Origin: Inconstantimicrobium porci
GTDB taxonomy: Bacteria; Bacillota; Clostridia; Clostridiales; Clostridiaceae
Length of the DNA: 64,000 bases
Assembly (NCBI RefSeq): GCF_009696465.1
Contig: NZ_VULX01000002.1
Location: forward strand, 1-64,000
Direction: 5' to 3'
Under the pieces are notes generated by a model, which did not search any database, was not told the DNA's origin, and saw nothing but the letters and a program-made list of their open reading frames with translations. Shown here piece after piece: positions 56,839 to 64,000 of this stretch. Position numbers and translations under genes: made by a program. Position 1 is the first letter of the stretch; the number at the start of each line of letters is the position of its first letter.

Positions 56839-57681
56839 ATGAGATACAGAAAACAAATATCCTGCCTTATAGTGTTACTTGGCATACTTATCACATCTAC
56901 TGCATATGTGGTAAATGTCGGCAGAATTGATTCAAAAAACAATAAAAATACTGCTTCTCAAAATAGCAATACTAATTCTTCTTCCAAGAAGACTTCATCA
57001 AAAACTGATAATAAGACAACAGCTGATATATCAATTCCTGTACTGGAATATCAGGCTATAAATTCTCATAACGTATCACCTAACAGCTTTAGAAGTCAGA
57101 TGTATTATTTAAAAAATATAAATTATAACCCAATAACTATTGATGATTTATATAATTACCTTGTAAACAGCAAAAAGCTGCCTGAAAAGCCAGTTCTTAT
57201 TACCATAGATAACGGATTCTCAAGCACCGCTCGTGATGCATACTCAATATTAAAGGAATTTGGATTTAAGGCTACAGTTTTTATTTCTACAGACTTTATT
57301 GATCATAGTGATTATTTAACATCTGCTATGATAAAAGATATGATAAACAATAATATTTCTATTCAGTCAAATGGACCAAACAGAAATTCATTTACATCGT
57401 TAAAAGGCGATGCCCTAAAGAATGCGCTGTCTGCATCTAAAAGCAGGCTTGAAGCTGTAACAGGGAAAAACACAGATTACCTTGCTTACCCTATAGGATT
57501 CAATGCTGATTCATCTTTAGACATTATCAAACAGTCAGGCTTTAAGATGGCTTTCAATACTTCTGGAGCAATGGCAGATAAAAGCGATAATCTATTGAGC
57601 ATTGATAGAATTCCAATAACAAACAGTGATAATTTTGACAGTTTTAAAGAAAAACTATCTTCACCCAAAAATAAACAATAA
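56839..57681 (+). CDS. Polysaccharide deacetylase-fold protein without metal ligands (likely pseudoenzyme)
   Basis: 280 residues with an N-terminal anchor and a Ser/Asn/Thr-rich linker (about 33-65). The fold matches its neighbour at 57703, segment by segment. The usual TFDDGY is ITIDNGF (metal Asp to Asn). The usual H-x3-H motif is SNGPNRNS (both His changed). The YHDV start block is YQAI (His to Gln). AYPIGFN is kept. Zinc binding and the deacetylase reaction are therefore very unlikely. The frame is intact and well conserved, which argues for a structural or regulatory role. Ribosome site AGGATGG. Confidence 0.85.
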   Translation: MRYRKQISCLIVLLGILITSTAYVVNVGRIDSKNNKNTASQNSNTNSSSKKTSSKTDNKTTADISIPVLEYQAINSHNVSPNSFRSQMYYLKNINYNPITIDDLYNYLVNSKKLPEKPVLITIDNGFSSTARDAYSILKEFGFKATVFISTDFIDHSDYLTSAMIKDMINNNISIQSNGPNRNSFTSLKGDALKNALSASKSRLEAVTGKNTDYLAYPIGFNADSSLDIIKQSGFKMAFNTSGAMADKSDNLLSIDRIPITNSDNFDSFKEKLSSPKNKQ

Positions 57682-57702
57682 AACAAAAATGGAGTTGATA
57701 TT

Positions 57703-58641
57703 TTGAAATTTAACAAGAAAAACTCAGGAAATATAATCTTATTTTCTTTATTAATAATTTTAGCAGCAGTACTCGTAATCGGTATAAAGAAAGATTCTGC
57801 TGAAGGACTTGATAATAAGGATACTTCTACACAGTTATCATCAGTGACTAATAATAAAAACACAACAAATACTGATTCAAATAAAACTGAAAAGAAAAAT
57901 GCTGCTGAGAAGAATAATACAAAGAAAACTGATAGATTTGAAGGTCTTACCTTAACTAATGGCGACATAACTGTGCCTGTATTATGTTATCATGATGTAA
58001 ATCCTAAACAAACAAATGATATGCTTATGGATCCAGTAAAATTTAAGGAACAGATGCAGTATCTTAAGGACAATAAATACACTACACTAACTATGGATGA
58101 ACTTTATGGTTTCCTTAAAGAAGACAAAAAAATACCAGAAAAATCTGTAGTTATAACATTTGATGACGGCTACATAGGGAACTACACTTATGCAATGCCT
58201 ATACTTAAGGAACTTGATCTTCATGCTACAATGTTTATGATTTCAGGAATGCTTAACAATGAACTATATGTTAACGAAAAGCAGCTTAAAGAAATGTCTG
58301 ACAGCGATGCATTTGAAATTCAGAGCCATACAGCAATGCATGAACATCTGGCAACACTTACTGAAGAAAAACAGCTTGAGACAATGAAGACTGCAAAAGA
58401 AAAGCTTGAATCAATAATTGGAAAACCTATTGAATATATAGCTTATCCTTATGGTGAATCAAACAAAAACACAAGAACAGCAGCAAAAAATGCAGGATAC
58501 AAATTAGGCTTTTCACTTGATGGTGCCATGGCAGATAAGAAAGATAACAACTACAATATAGATAGATTATATGTAAGCAACAACTATACTATGGACCAGT
58601 TCATCAAGAAGCTAACAACAGCACCAAGAGACCCTCAATAA
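57703..58641 (+). CDS. Polysaccharide deacetylase (carbohydrate esterase 4)
   Basis: 312 residues, membrane-anchored by an N-terminal helix with a Lys/Thr/Asn-rich linker. NodB domain with VPVLCYHDVNP, the catalytic TFDDGYIGNY, the metal pair SHTAMHEH (H-x3-H), and AYPYGESN. These are all ligands of an active CE4 enzyme that removes N-acetyl groups from peptidoglycan or a similar polymer. TTG 57703 follows GGAGTTGATAT. The previous gene is an inactive-looking paralogue, 21 bases upstream. Confidence 0.94.
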   Translation: MKFNKKNSGNIILFSLLIILAAVLVIGIKKDSAEGLDNKDTSTQLSSVTNNKNTTNTDSNKTEKKNAAEKNNTKKTDRFEGLTLTNGDITVPVLCYHDVNPKQTNDMLMDPVKFKEQMQYLKDNKYTTLTMDELYGFLKEDKKIPEKSVVITFDDGYIGNYTYAMPILKELDLHATMFMISGMLNNELYVNEKQLKEMSDSDAFEIQSHTAMHEHLATLTEEKQLETMKTAKEKLESIIGKPIEYIAYPYGESNKNTRTAAKNAGYKLGFSLDGAMADKKDNNYNIDRLYVSNNYTMDQFIKKLTTAPRDPQ

Positions 58642-58784
58642 TGTATAATTTAAAATGTATAATGTATAATTTCGGATTGAACTTCCAATCGGGAATTCAA
58701 AAATTACATAAAACAAAAATCCGTGCATCCGCACGGATTTTATCATTTAATTTTAAATTTTAAATCTTAAAATCTAAATTCATT
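58642..58784. repeat. Repeat copy F with a terminator hairpin
   Basis: Two TATAATGTATAATT-like words (58642-58672), then the hairpin AAAATCCGTGC/GCACGGATTTT at 58717-58741, which ends both convergent genes, then AAATTTTAAATC words. The inverted end is missing. Confidence 0.6.
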
Positions 58785-59540
58785 TTATTCAGCTTCTTTT
58801 TTAGAACTCTTTATAAGATTATTTATCTCTTTCAGTTCCTGTGGAGTAAGATCACGCCACTGGCCTATCTTAAGTTTGCCTAGTTTAACATTCATTATTC
58901 TTACTCTTTCAAGCTTTGTTACAGTATATCCAAAGTACTCGCACATTCTTCTTATCTGTCTGTTTAACCCCTGTGTAAGTATTATTCTGAAAGTTCTTTT
59001 GTTTTCCTGAGTTACTCTACACTTCTTTGTCACAGTACCAAGTATAGGCACCCCATTTGACATTCCTTTGATAAATTCAGGATTTATATTCTTATTAACA
59101 GTAACTATATATTCCTTTTCGTGATTATTGCCTGCTCTTAAAATCTTGTTGACTATATCACCATCGTTAGTAAGAAATATAAGCCCCTGTGAATCCTTAT
59201 CAAGTCTGCCTATTGGAAATATTCTCTGCTTATGCTTTACAAAATCAACAATATTTCCTTTGACCTTGCTTTCAGTTGTACATGTTATTCCAACAGGTTT
59301 ATTCAGCGCAATATATACAGGTTTCTGATGATTTCTGATTACTTTTCCGCACACTTCCACAACATCACCACTGCTTACTTTTAAGCCTGTAACAGCAGTT
59401 TCTCCATTAACTTTAACTTTACCACTTTCTATAAGCTTATCTGCTTCTCTTCTTGAAGTAAATCCAGACTCACTTATATATTTGTTTAATCTTACTTCAC
59501 TGCTCTTTTCTTCATGTGTTATTGCAAATTGTTTTATCAT
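58785..59540 (-). CDS. rluF: 23S rRNA pseudouridine synthase, RluF-like
   Basis: 251 residues of the RsuA/RluB/RluE/RluF family. The S4 domain (about 17-75) has [21 protein letters not shown]. The catalytic aspartate is in [29 protein letters not shown] and the C-terminal [10 protein letters not shown] fit RluF (target U2604 in E. coli numbering), though RluB-like cannot be excluded. It lies alone, convergent with the deacetylase gene. Confidence 0.9.
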   Translation of the reverse strand: MIKQFAITHEEKSSEVRLNKYISESGFTSRREADKLIESGKVKVNGETAVTGLKVSSGDVVEVCGKVIRNHQKPVYIALNKPVGITCTTESKVKGNIVDFVKHKQRIFPIGRLDKDSQGLIFLTNDGDIVNKILRAGNNHEKEYIVTVNKNINPEFIKGMSNGVPILGTVTKKCRVTQENKRTFRIILTQGLNRQIRRMCEYFGYTVTKLERVRIMNVKLGKLKIGQWRDLTPQELKEINNLIKSSKKEAE

Positions 59541-59562
59541 TAAGATTTTCCTTTCATATATA

Positions 59563-60573
59563 CTATTTCATAAGACCGCCGTTATTAATTCTTATCTTTA
59601 CATTGGTTTTATTTTCAGTATTCTTATCTTTCACAGTCTGTTCCATAAGTCTAAAATCAATATTTTTAAGCCTATCACCACTAACAATTATGCCTATCTC
59701 AGAATTTTCGGGAACCATTTTATTATTTATTATTTCTGTAGTAAGCTCATTTAAAACATAATCTATATCCTGATACTGATAAGTCATACCAGATATAACT
59801 CTCTTGCCCTTAGTAGTTTTGGAAGCAATATCTATTACTTTAGAATATCTATTAACTTCAAGCTTGAATGTAGATGTTCCCGAAATTAATATTGTAGTTT
59901 TAGGCTTATTATATACATAATATACACTGGAAAATGCAATAACCAAAATCAATACAAGTGCTACAATCTGTCTTGAATAATACATTATCCCTTTCTTTTC
60001 ACGTCCTGTAACTTCATAACCTATACTTGATGACTGATGCTTTACCCTTACTATTTCACCACTATGAGTGATAACTATTGCATATCTGCTGTTCTTCTTC
60101 AAAACAAGTCCAGTTATCTTATCATTCTTTTCATGTTCTACAACTACAATATCAGTAGACTCTTCTCTTCCATCCACTATAGCCAGATAGTTCTGTATAC
60201 ACTTATACTTATTATTATGTATAAGCAGGATATAAAGCATAAGATAATCCTTATATTTTTCAATAAATTTCTTAGATTCACCAGTTCTTTTTGCGAACTT
60301 TATATATGGAATTTCTCTTCTTCTTGTTACAATATCAATAAGTTCTTCATCTTCAGCCACATAACAAGCTATATTAAGCAGTACGTTTCTCGCAGAATAC
60401 TCAGGTATATTATTATACAGTTTTTTGATATCAAGATTATATAGCCTTAACTGCTTATTCAAAAATGATATTGCTTCCTTTTTCTTATCTACATCATTTT
60501 TATTTTCAACAAGCTTTATTGTTTTTTTATTTGTAAACTTCAACTTATTTCTATCAAATATTTCTTCATTCAT
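59563..60573 (-). CDS. Fusion of a SigI-like sigma region 4 with an RsgI-type membrane anti-sigma domain
   Basis: 336 residues from ATG 60573 (GAGG upstream); an earlier start would overlap the sortase gene. Residues about 32-130 match the C-terminal domain of SigI ([21 protein letters not shown]-x4-[28 protein letters not shown]). Residues about 150-190 look like the RsgI N-terminal domain ([20 protein letters not shown]). A membrane helix is at about 202-221. The outer part has [20 protein letters not shown], the RsgI core, but lacks the usual D-V-N-P-S cleavage motif just before it. There is no sigma region 2. The sortase gene lies 13 bases upstream. Confidence 0.75.
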   Translation of the reverse strand: MNEEIFDRNKLKFTNKKTIKLVENKNDVDKKKEAISFLNKQLRLYNLDIKKLYNNIPEYSARNVLLNIACYVAEDEELIDIVTRRREIPYIKFAKRTGESKKFIEKYKDYLMLYILLIHNNKYKCIQNYLAIVDGREESTDIVVVEHEKNDKITGLVLKKNSRYAIVITHSGEIVRVKHQSSSIGYEVTGREKKGIMYYSRQIVALVLILVIAFSSVYYVYNKPKTTILISGTSTFKLEVNRYSKVIDIASKTTKGKRVISGMTYQYQDIDYVLNELTTEIINNKMVPENSEIGIIVSGDRLKNIDFRLMEQTVKDKNTENKTNVKIRINNGGLMK

Positions 60574-60586
60574 AAATTTATCCTCT

Positions 60587-61177
60587 TTACTTTTGTAATT
60601 TTCCTGTAACGATAATTCTGTTCTTTGCTCCAAATGTACATGTTACCATTGTAATTGTAGCATCATCTGTTTTATTCAAAACTTCACTATGTTCAGGAGA
60701 AACAATAAAGTTTTTTTCAACTATATAAGTATAATCGCCATCCTTAGTTGATACAATCACCTTATCTCCTTTAACAAGCTTGTCAAGATCCGCAAAATAG
60801 TCAGCATAGACAAGATTTCTATGTCCTGCTACTGCAAAATTACCCTTCTCTCCTGGTTGTGCCGTATTTTCAAAATGTCCAGCAGCATATCTTAAAACAT
60901 AATCAGATGTACCTTCTGCGACACCTACCTCTACATTTATCTTTGGTATTTTTAATAATGCAATAGGTTTTGGTCCCTCATACTTCTCTGTATTTCCTGC
61001 TTTGCTGTCTTTAGCTTTATTTTTATCTGAAGACTCGTGAATTATATTATAAAATTCAGTTTTCATTTTATCCTGATCTTTAGATGATTCATATTTTGAA
61101 TACACAATATAACCAATTAGACTTATTCCTGTTACAATTAAAAGTATAGCTATAATATTAATAATTTTATCTTTCAT
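60587..61177 (-). CDS. srtD: Class D sortase
   Basis: 196 residues. An N-terminal anchor helix (about 6-26) and an extracellular sortase domain. The histidine is in FAVAGHRNLVYADYF, the cysteine in TMVTCTFGAK, and the arginine in NRIIVTGK. This is the class D arrangement. It cleaves LPxTx-type signals and attaches the protein to the wall or another pilin. No substrate gene with an LPxTG-like signal is visible nearby. It is followed 13 bases later by the sigma/anti-sigma fusion gene. Confidence 0.93.
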   Translation of the reverse strand: MKDKIINIIAILLIVTGISLIGYIVYSKYESSKDQDKMKTEFYNIIHESSDKNKAKDSKAGNTEKYEGPKPIALLKIPKINVEVGVAEGTSDYVLRYAAGHFENTAQPGEKGNFAVAGHRNLVYADYFADLDKLVKGDKVIVSTKDGDYTYIVEKNFIVSPEHSEVLNKTDDATITMVTCTFGAKNRIIVTGKLQK

Positions 61178-61329
61178 ATCTCCTCCACTTTGAAAAGTAC
61201 TCTAAATTAATTTTACATCATACATATTTTTATGTGAACTAATTTTTCAAATTAACTCCCTTTTTTTGTCATAAATATAAAATTTATGATATAATGATAT
61301 AAAGAAGTTTATTTTAAGGAGTGTTCTTT

Positions 61330-61503
61330 ATGCAGGATAAGATTATTTATGTTAATTTTAAATCAAAAGTAGCTACCAGCAGAAACAGTGTAGTAAACAA
61401 TTTTTTTAAATCAATCTTTAGCAAAATATACAACCTTTTTAAAATAAATCATTATTATCCTGATTCAAAAGTCATCTATTTAAAGCAAGACAGGATTATT
61501 TAG
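61330..61503 (+). CDS. Small basic protein (57 aa), unknown
   Basis: ATG 61330, with AAGGAG at 61317-61322. The protein is basic and has no obvious helix: it starts MQDKIIYVNFKSKVATSRNS and ends SKVIYLKQDRII. No family recognised. It stands alone between the divergent sortase gene and ispF. Confidence 0.5.
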   Translation: MQDKIIYVNFKSKVATSRNSVVNNFFKSIFSKIYNLFKINHYYPDSKVIYLKQDRII

Positions 61504-61593
61504 CCTCTATTGGTAACGTTAACATTTTATTGTTTGGTTATAATTTTTATATATGATACAATAGCTATATAAAATTGTTAACGAGGTGACAAT

Positions 61594-62067
61594 ATGAGAA
61601 TTGGTTTAGGATATGATGTTCACAAACTAGTAGAAAACAGAGATTTAATTTTAGGCGGTGTAAAAATTCCGCACCAAAAAGGATTATTAGGTCATTCTGA
61701 TGCAGATGTTCTTCTTCACGCTATTATGGATGCTATCCTTGGTGCTTTAGCTTTGGGTGATATTGGAAAACACTTTCCTGATACTGATGACAGATATAAG
61801 GGAATTTCCAGCCTAAAGCTTCTTAAGGAAGTTAATAGTCTCATAAAAACAAAAGGCTATAATGTTTCTAACTTAGATTCAATAATAATAGCCCAGAAAC
61901 CAAAGATGGCTCCATATATATCTGAAATGAGAAAAAATATAGCTGAAGCTTTAGATATCTCTATAAATGATGTAAGTGTAAAAGCCACCACTGAAGAAGG
62001 CCTTGGTTTTACAGGCACTTGTGAAGGTATTTCTTCTCAAGCAATATGTATGCTTGAAAAATTATAA
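61594..62067 (+). CDS. ispF: 2-C-methyl-D-erythritol 2,4-cyclodiphosphate synthase
   Basis: Fifth step of the MEP isoprenoid pathway. 157 residues, the normal length. Motifs are [30 protein letters not shown] (zinc ligands D and H), then [10 protein letters not shown]. The end [19 protein letters not shown] is typical. GAGGTGACAAT precedes the ATG. It is a single gene; ispD is not adjacent, which is common in clostridia. Confidence 0.98.
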   Translation: MRIGLGYDVHKLVENRDLILGGVKIPHQKGLLGHSDADVLLHAIMDAILGALALGDIGKHFPDTDDRYKGISSLKLLKEVNSLIKTKGYNVSNLDSIIIAQKPKMAPYISEMRKNIAEALDISINDVSVKATTEEGLGFTGTCEGISSQAICMLEKL

Positions 62068-62087
62068 ATTTATTAAAAACAACACAT

Positions 62088-62127
62088 AAGCAGGCATTCC
62101 AAATCAAAGATTTAGAACGCCTGCTTA
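62088..62127. repeat. Palindromic repeat copy after ispF
   Basis: TAAGCAGGCATTCCAAATC and GATTTAGAACGCCTGCTTA form a hairpin, the same type as the 50-bp units at 17849-17948. With a T-rich tail it may end ispF transcription. Confidence 0.7.
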
Positions 62128-62156
62128 ATTAATAATTTATTTTTTCTTTAACGTAG

Positions 62157-62190
62157 AAAGGATCTATGCAATACTTGCATAGATCCTTTT
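62157..62190 (-). terminator. Terminator of the tRNA cluster
   Basis: AAAAGGATCTATGCA and TGCATAGATCCTTT pair, on the minus strand, about 7 bases past the tRNA-Lys 3' end. Confidence 0.8.
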
Positions 62191-62196
62191 AAAATT

Positions 62197-62272
62197 TGGT
62201 GGGTCATCGGAGACTCGAACTCCGGACACCCTGATTAAGAGTCAGGTGCTCTACCAACTGAGCTAATAACCC
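62197..62272 (-). tRNA. tRNA-Lys (anticodon CTT)
   Basis: On the minus strand the 76-nt cloverleaf has acceptor GGGTTAT/ATGACCC, a T-arm with GGAGTTCGAGTCTCC and the loop CTCTTAA, so the anticodon is CTT. CCA is encoded. Confidence 0.96.
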
Positions 62273-62275
62273 ATG

Positions 62276-62349
62276 TGGAGCGGGTGGCGGGAATCGAACC
62301 CGCATAACTAGCTTGGAAGGCTAGGGCTCTACCACTGAGCTACACCCGC
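62276..62349 (-). tRNA. tRNA-Gly (anticodon TCC)
   Basis: 74 nt, anticodon loop CTTCCAA between CTAGC/GCTAG, T-arm GCGGGTTCGATTCCCGC, acceptor GCGGGTG/CACCCGC. CCA is encoded. Confidence 0.96.
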
Positions 62350-62420
62350 AGGTAAAATGTGTATTTTAACCCACAGTTGTTGTTTCATCAAAATTTGTTT
62401 AATAAAATTATTTTATTAAA

Positions 62421-62496
62421 TGGCTGGGGTAGCAGGATTCGAACCTGCGGAATGCTGGAGTCAGAGTCCAGTGCCTTACCGCTTGGCGATACCCCA
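62421..62496 (-). tRNA. tRNA-Gln (anticodon CTG)
   Basis: 76 nt, acceptor TGGGGTA/TACCCCA, anticodon loop CTCTGAC between CTGGA/TCCAG, so CTG. CCA encoded. The CTG form is less common in clostridia than TTG. Confidence 0.95.
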
Positions 62497-62637
62497 TCAC
62501 TAAGTGTCACAACGAAACTTATTATATCATAGTTTTTAAAAATTGCAAACACTTTTTTTAAAAACTTTTCAATAACTTGTCTTATTTTTTAATTATCCAA
62601 AGCTCAACGGCTGTAATTCAAAAACTTGACATAAAAA

Positions 62638-62714
<77 letters not shown>

Positions 62715-62807
62715 ACAACACACGTAATAAGGACTGCTCCTTACCACGTGTATTATTATAATCATCATTTTTTAATTTGTCAAACATTTTATAAAGTTTG
62801 TTCTTCA

Positions 62808-63479
62808 CTAAACCATTTCTACTAAATCTACTGATAAAACTTTCTTAAGCTTGTCAGCTTTATCAGGATCATTAGCTGCATTTTCACATATATCCTGTAG
62901 TTCGTCTTGGCTTATTCCTATCATTTCTTCCATTGTATCTGAAGAAACCATGCTCTGTGTGTAATTTATGAAATCAAGAAGTTCTGATGGTGTAACAAGT
63001 ATCTTTATATATATAAATTCATTACTGTCACCAATCCATGTTTTATTAAATTCTCTACAAAAATGTTTTAAAGCTCTTGGAAGTTTTTCAATAGGCATGT
63101 CCCAAAGTTTTTTCATTTCATCAATATCTCTTTTTATATTTTTTAGTTCTTCTCTATATTCGGATTTTTTTCTAGACATCTCTTTTACGATTTGCTTAAC
63201 TTCTTTAAAATGAGTTTTTGAAATATTGCCTTCTCTTCCATCAAACCATTTTTGATATGCAACAGGCAGAAAACAATACTGAATATATCCTAGAAGCATC
63301 TTTAAATTAGGTATAGGTGCCCAAACATTTTCCAATCCAGATTCTTTATTAAAAACAATAGTATGAATATATACTGTTTTTTCTGTAATAGGTTCTTCTA
63401 AAAAAATTTTTCCTTTATAAGTTTTATTTTTTTCTATTATCTTACTCCAATAGTCTGCTGAATTATATTTTGAAATCAT
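62808..63479 (-). CDS. Hypothetical protein (223 aa) with a charged coiled coil
   Basis: Soluble; residues about 100-140 (KEVKQIVKEMSRKKSEYREE) are highly charged and coiled-coil-like. The end is acidic and helical (DELQDICENAANDPDKADKL). No catalytic motif is recognisable. AGGGTGTGAT precedes the ATG. It lies directly upstream of the tRNA cluster on the same strand, but no functional link is evident. Confidence 0.75.
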   Translation of the reverse strand: MISKYNSADYWSKIIEKNKTYKGKIFLEEPITEKTVYIHTIVFNKESGLENVWAPIPNLKMLLGYIQYCFLPVAYQKWFDGREGNISKTHFKEVKQIVKEMSRKKSEYREELKNIKRDIDEMKKLWDMPIEKLPRALKHFCREFNKTWIGDSNEFIYIKILVTPSELLDFINYTQSMVSSDTMEEMIGISQDELQDICENAANDPDKADKLKKVLSVDLVEMV

Positions 63480-63584
63480 CTTATCACACCCTAACTTAAT
63501 TCATATAAATTATTTACTATCTATACTTATATAATACCATCTGAACGTTTACATTTCAATGTAAAATAACACTTCTAAAACTAT

Positions 63585-63618
63585 AAAATGATCAGCAGTA
63601 CTGGCTGCTGATCATTTT
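63585..63618. terminator. Terminator upstream of 62808, after the ABC permease fragment
   Basis: AAAATGATCAGCAG and CTGCTGATCATTTT form a perfect 14-bp stem with loop TACTGG, just past the stop of the permease fragment. Confidence 0.85.
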
Positions 63619-63629
63619 ATAAATATATC

Positions 63630-63962
63630 TTAATATAAGTCTATTAATGCTTTTTTAATACTTAGTTTTTCCATAATCTTAAACAATATAAATGCAACTA
63701 TAACATATATAACGCCTATGCTTATTTCTCTTAAAATATATGCCATAACATTAATGTTACCTGCCATTATAATCTTAGAAGCCTTTAAAACATTCGTAAG
63801 TGGCAATACTCTAGAAAATACTTGAAGCATAACAGGAAGCTTTTCTATTGGAAAATCCACGCCAGAAAGACACATTAGAATCATAGAAGAAACATTCAAT
63901 AATAAATATATATGTTTTTGGCTCCAAAAAACCATAAAGACCTTTAAATGAATAAAGAGCAT
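63630..63962 (-). pseudogene. C-terminal part of an ABC-2 type permease, probably 5'-truncated
   Basis: 110 residues with three to four hydrophobic segments. The stretch LNVSSMILMCLSGVDFPIEKLPVMLQVFSRVLPLTN is the typical conserved end of ABC-2 permeases (seen here as the FSGV.FP...LP..L Q segment). ABC-2 permeases are 250-400 residues, so the N-terminal half is absent. In-frame stops lie just upstream (TAG near 63966), and no ribosome site precedes the ATG at 63962. The window ends 38 bases later, so the rest may lie outside in another frame. Confidence 0.6.
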
Positions 63963-64000
63963 TTCTATATAGCCTTCTAACTACGTTCACTTAGCTCACC

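Overview
The window is low-GC DNA from an anaerobic, butyrate-forming Clostridium-like Firmicute. The supporting evidence is AT-rich DNA with strong GGAGG-type ribosome sites, a crt-bcd-etfB-etfA-hbd butyryl-CoA pathway under a Rex-type operator, a HydE maturase for [FeFe]-hydrogenase, a glycyl-radical enzyme pair of the YjjI/YjjW type, a CIRCE-controlled groESL operon, and purine and manganese riboswitches of the clostridial kind.

Layout. Bases 1-1742 hold the tail of an IS3-type transposase, an XRE regulator and a PD-(D/E)XK nuclease that appears to carry a C-terminal EVE/PUA-like domain (a candidate defence gene). 1788-5201 is guaA and guaB, the latter behind a guanine-type riboswitch and terminator. 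5402-9568 is a type IV pilus locus in decay: pilB, pilC and pilM have lost internal segments, including the pilB Walker boxes, while two pilins and the prepilin peptidase remain intact. 9696-11821 is groESL. 12065-16539 holds a DUF1461 membrane protein, an O-antigen-ligase-type protein, an HNH protein, an OGG1-type glycosylase, a GNAT pseudogene and an ART-like hypothetical. 16772-22668 is the butyryl-CoA operon and rex. 22814-26887 concerns metals: mntP behind a yybP-ykoY riboswitch, and a cadA/cadC pair. 27299-32985 holds a CLC antiporter of probable fluoride type and an SGNH/DUF4358/MBOAT/DHHW set that probably O-acetylates a surface polymer.

33197-38993 is mixed: a GIY-YIG protein, a serine-recombinase relic, a YgjP-type metalloprotease, a membrane-anchored MutS-like ATPase, a GNAT, and a COG2509-type flavoprotein directly behind a canonical guanine-type riboswitch. 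39184-49405 has a repeat-domain protein with probable poly-A frameshifts, manC and manA (GDP-mannose supply), an ABC exporter, a chemoreceptor, a hemolysin-III protein and several gene relics. 49683-55439 holds a decayed transposase, hydE, a broken C39-like peptidase and the glycyl-radical pair. 55746-61503 has a DnaA-box cluster, a hydrolase, two tandem polysaccharide deacetylases (the first without its metal ligands), an RluF-like pseudouridine synthase, and a class D sortase followed by a protein fusing a SigI region-4-like domain to an RsgI-type anti-sigma domain. The right end has ispF, four tRNA genes (Arg, Gln, Gly, Lys), a hypothetical and an ABC permease fragment.

Dispersed MITE-like palindromic repeats sit in many gaps; one separates hbd from etfA. 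The best candidates for new biology are the SigI/RsgI fusion with its sortase, the riboswitch-flavoprotein unit, the nuclease-EVE-like protein, and the repeat family. All calls are from reading the sequence; no database search was run.
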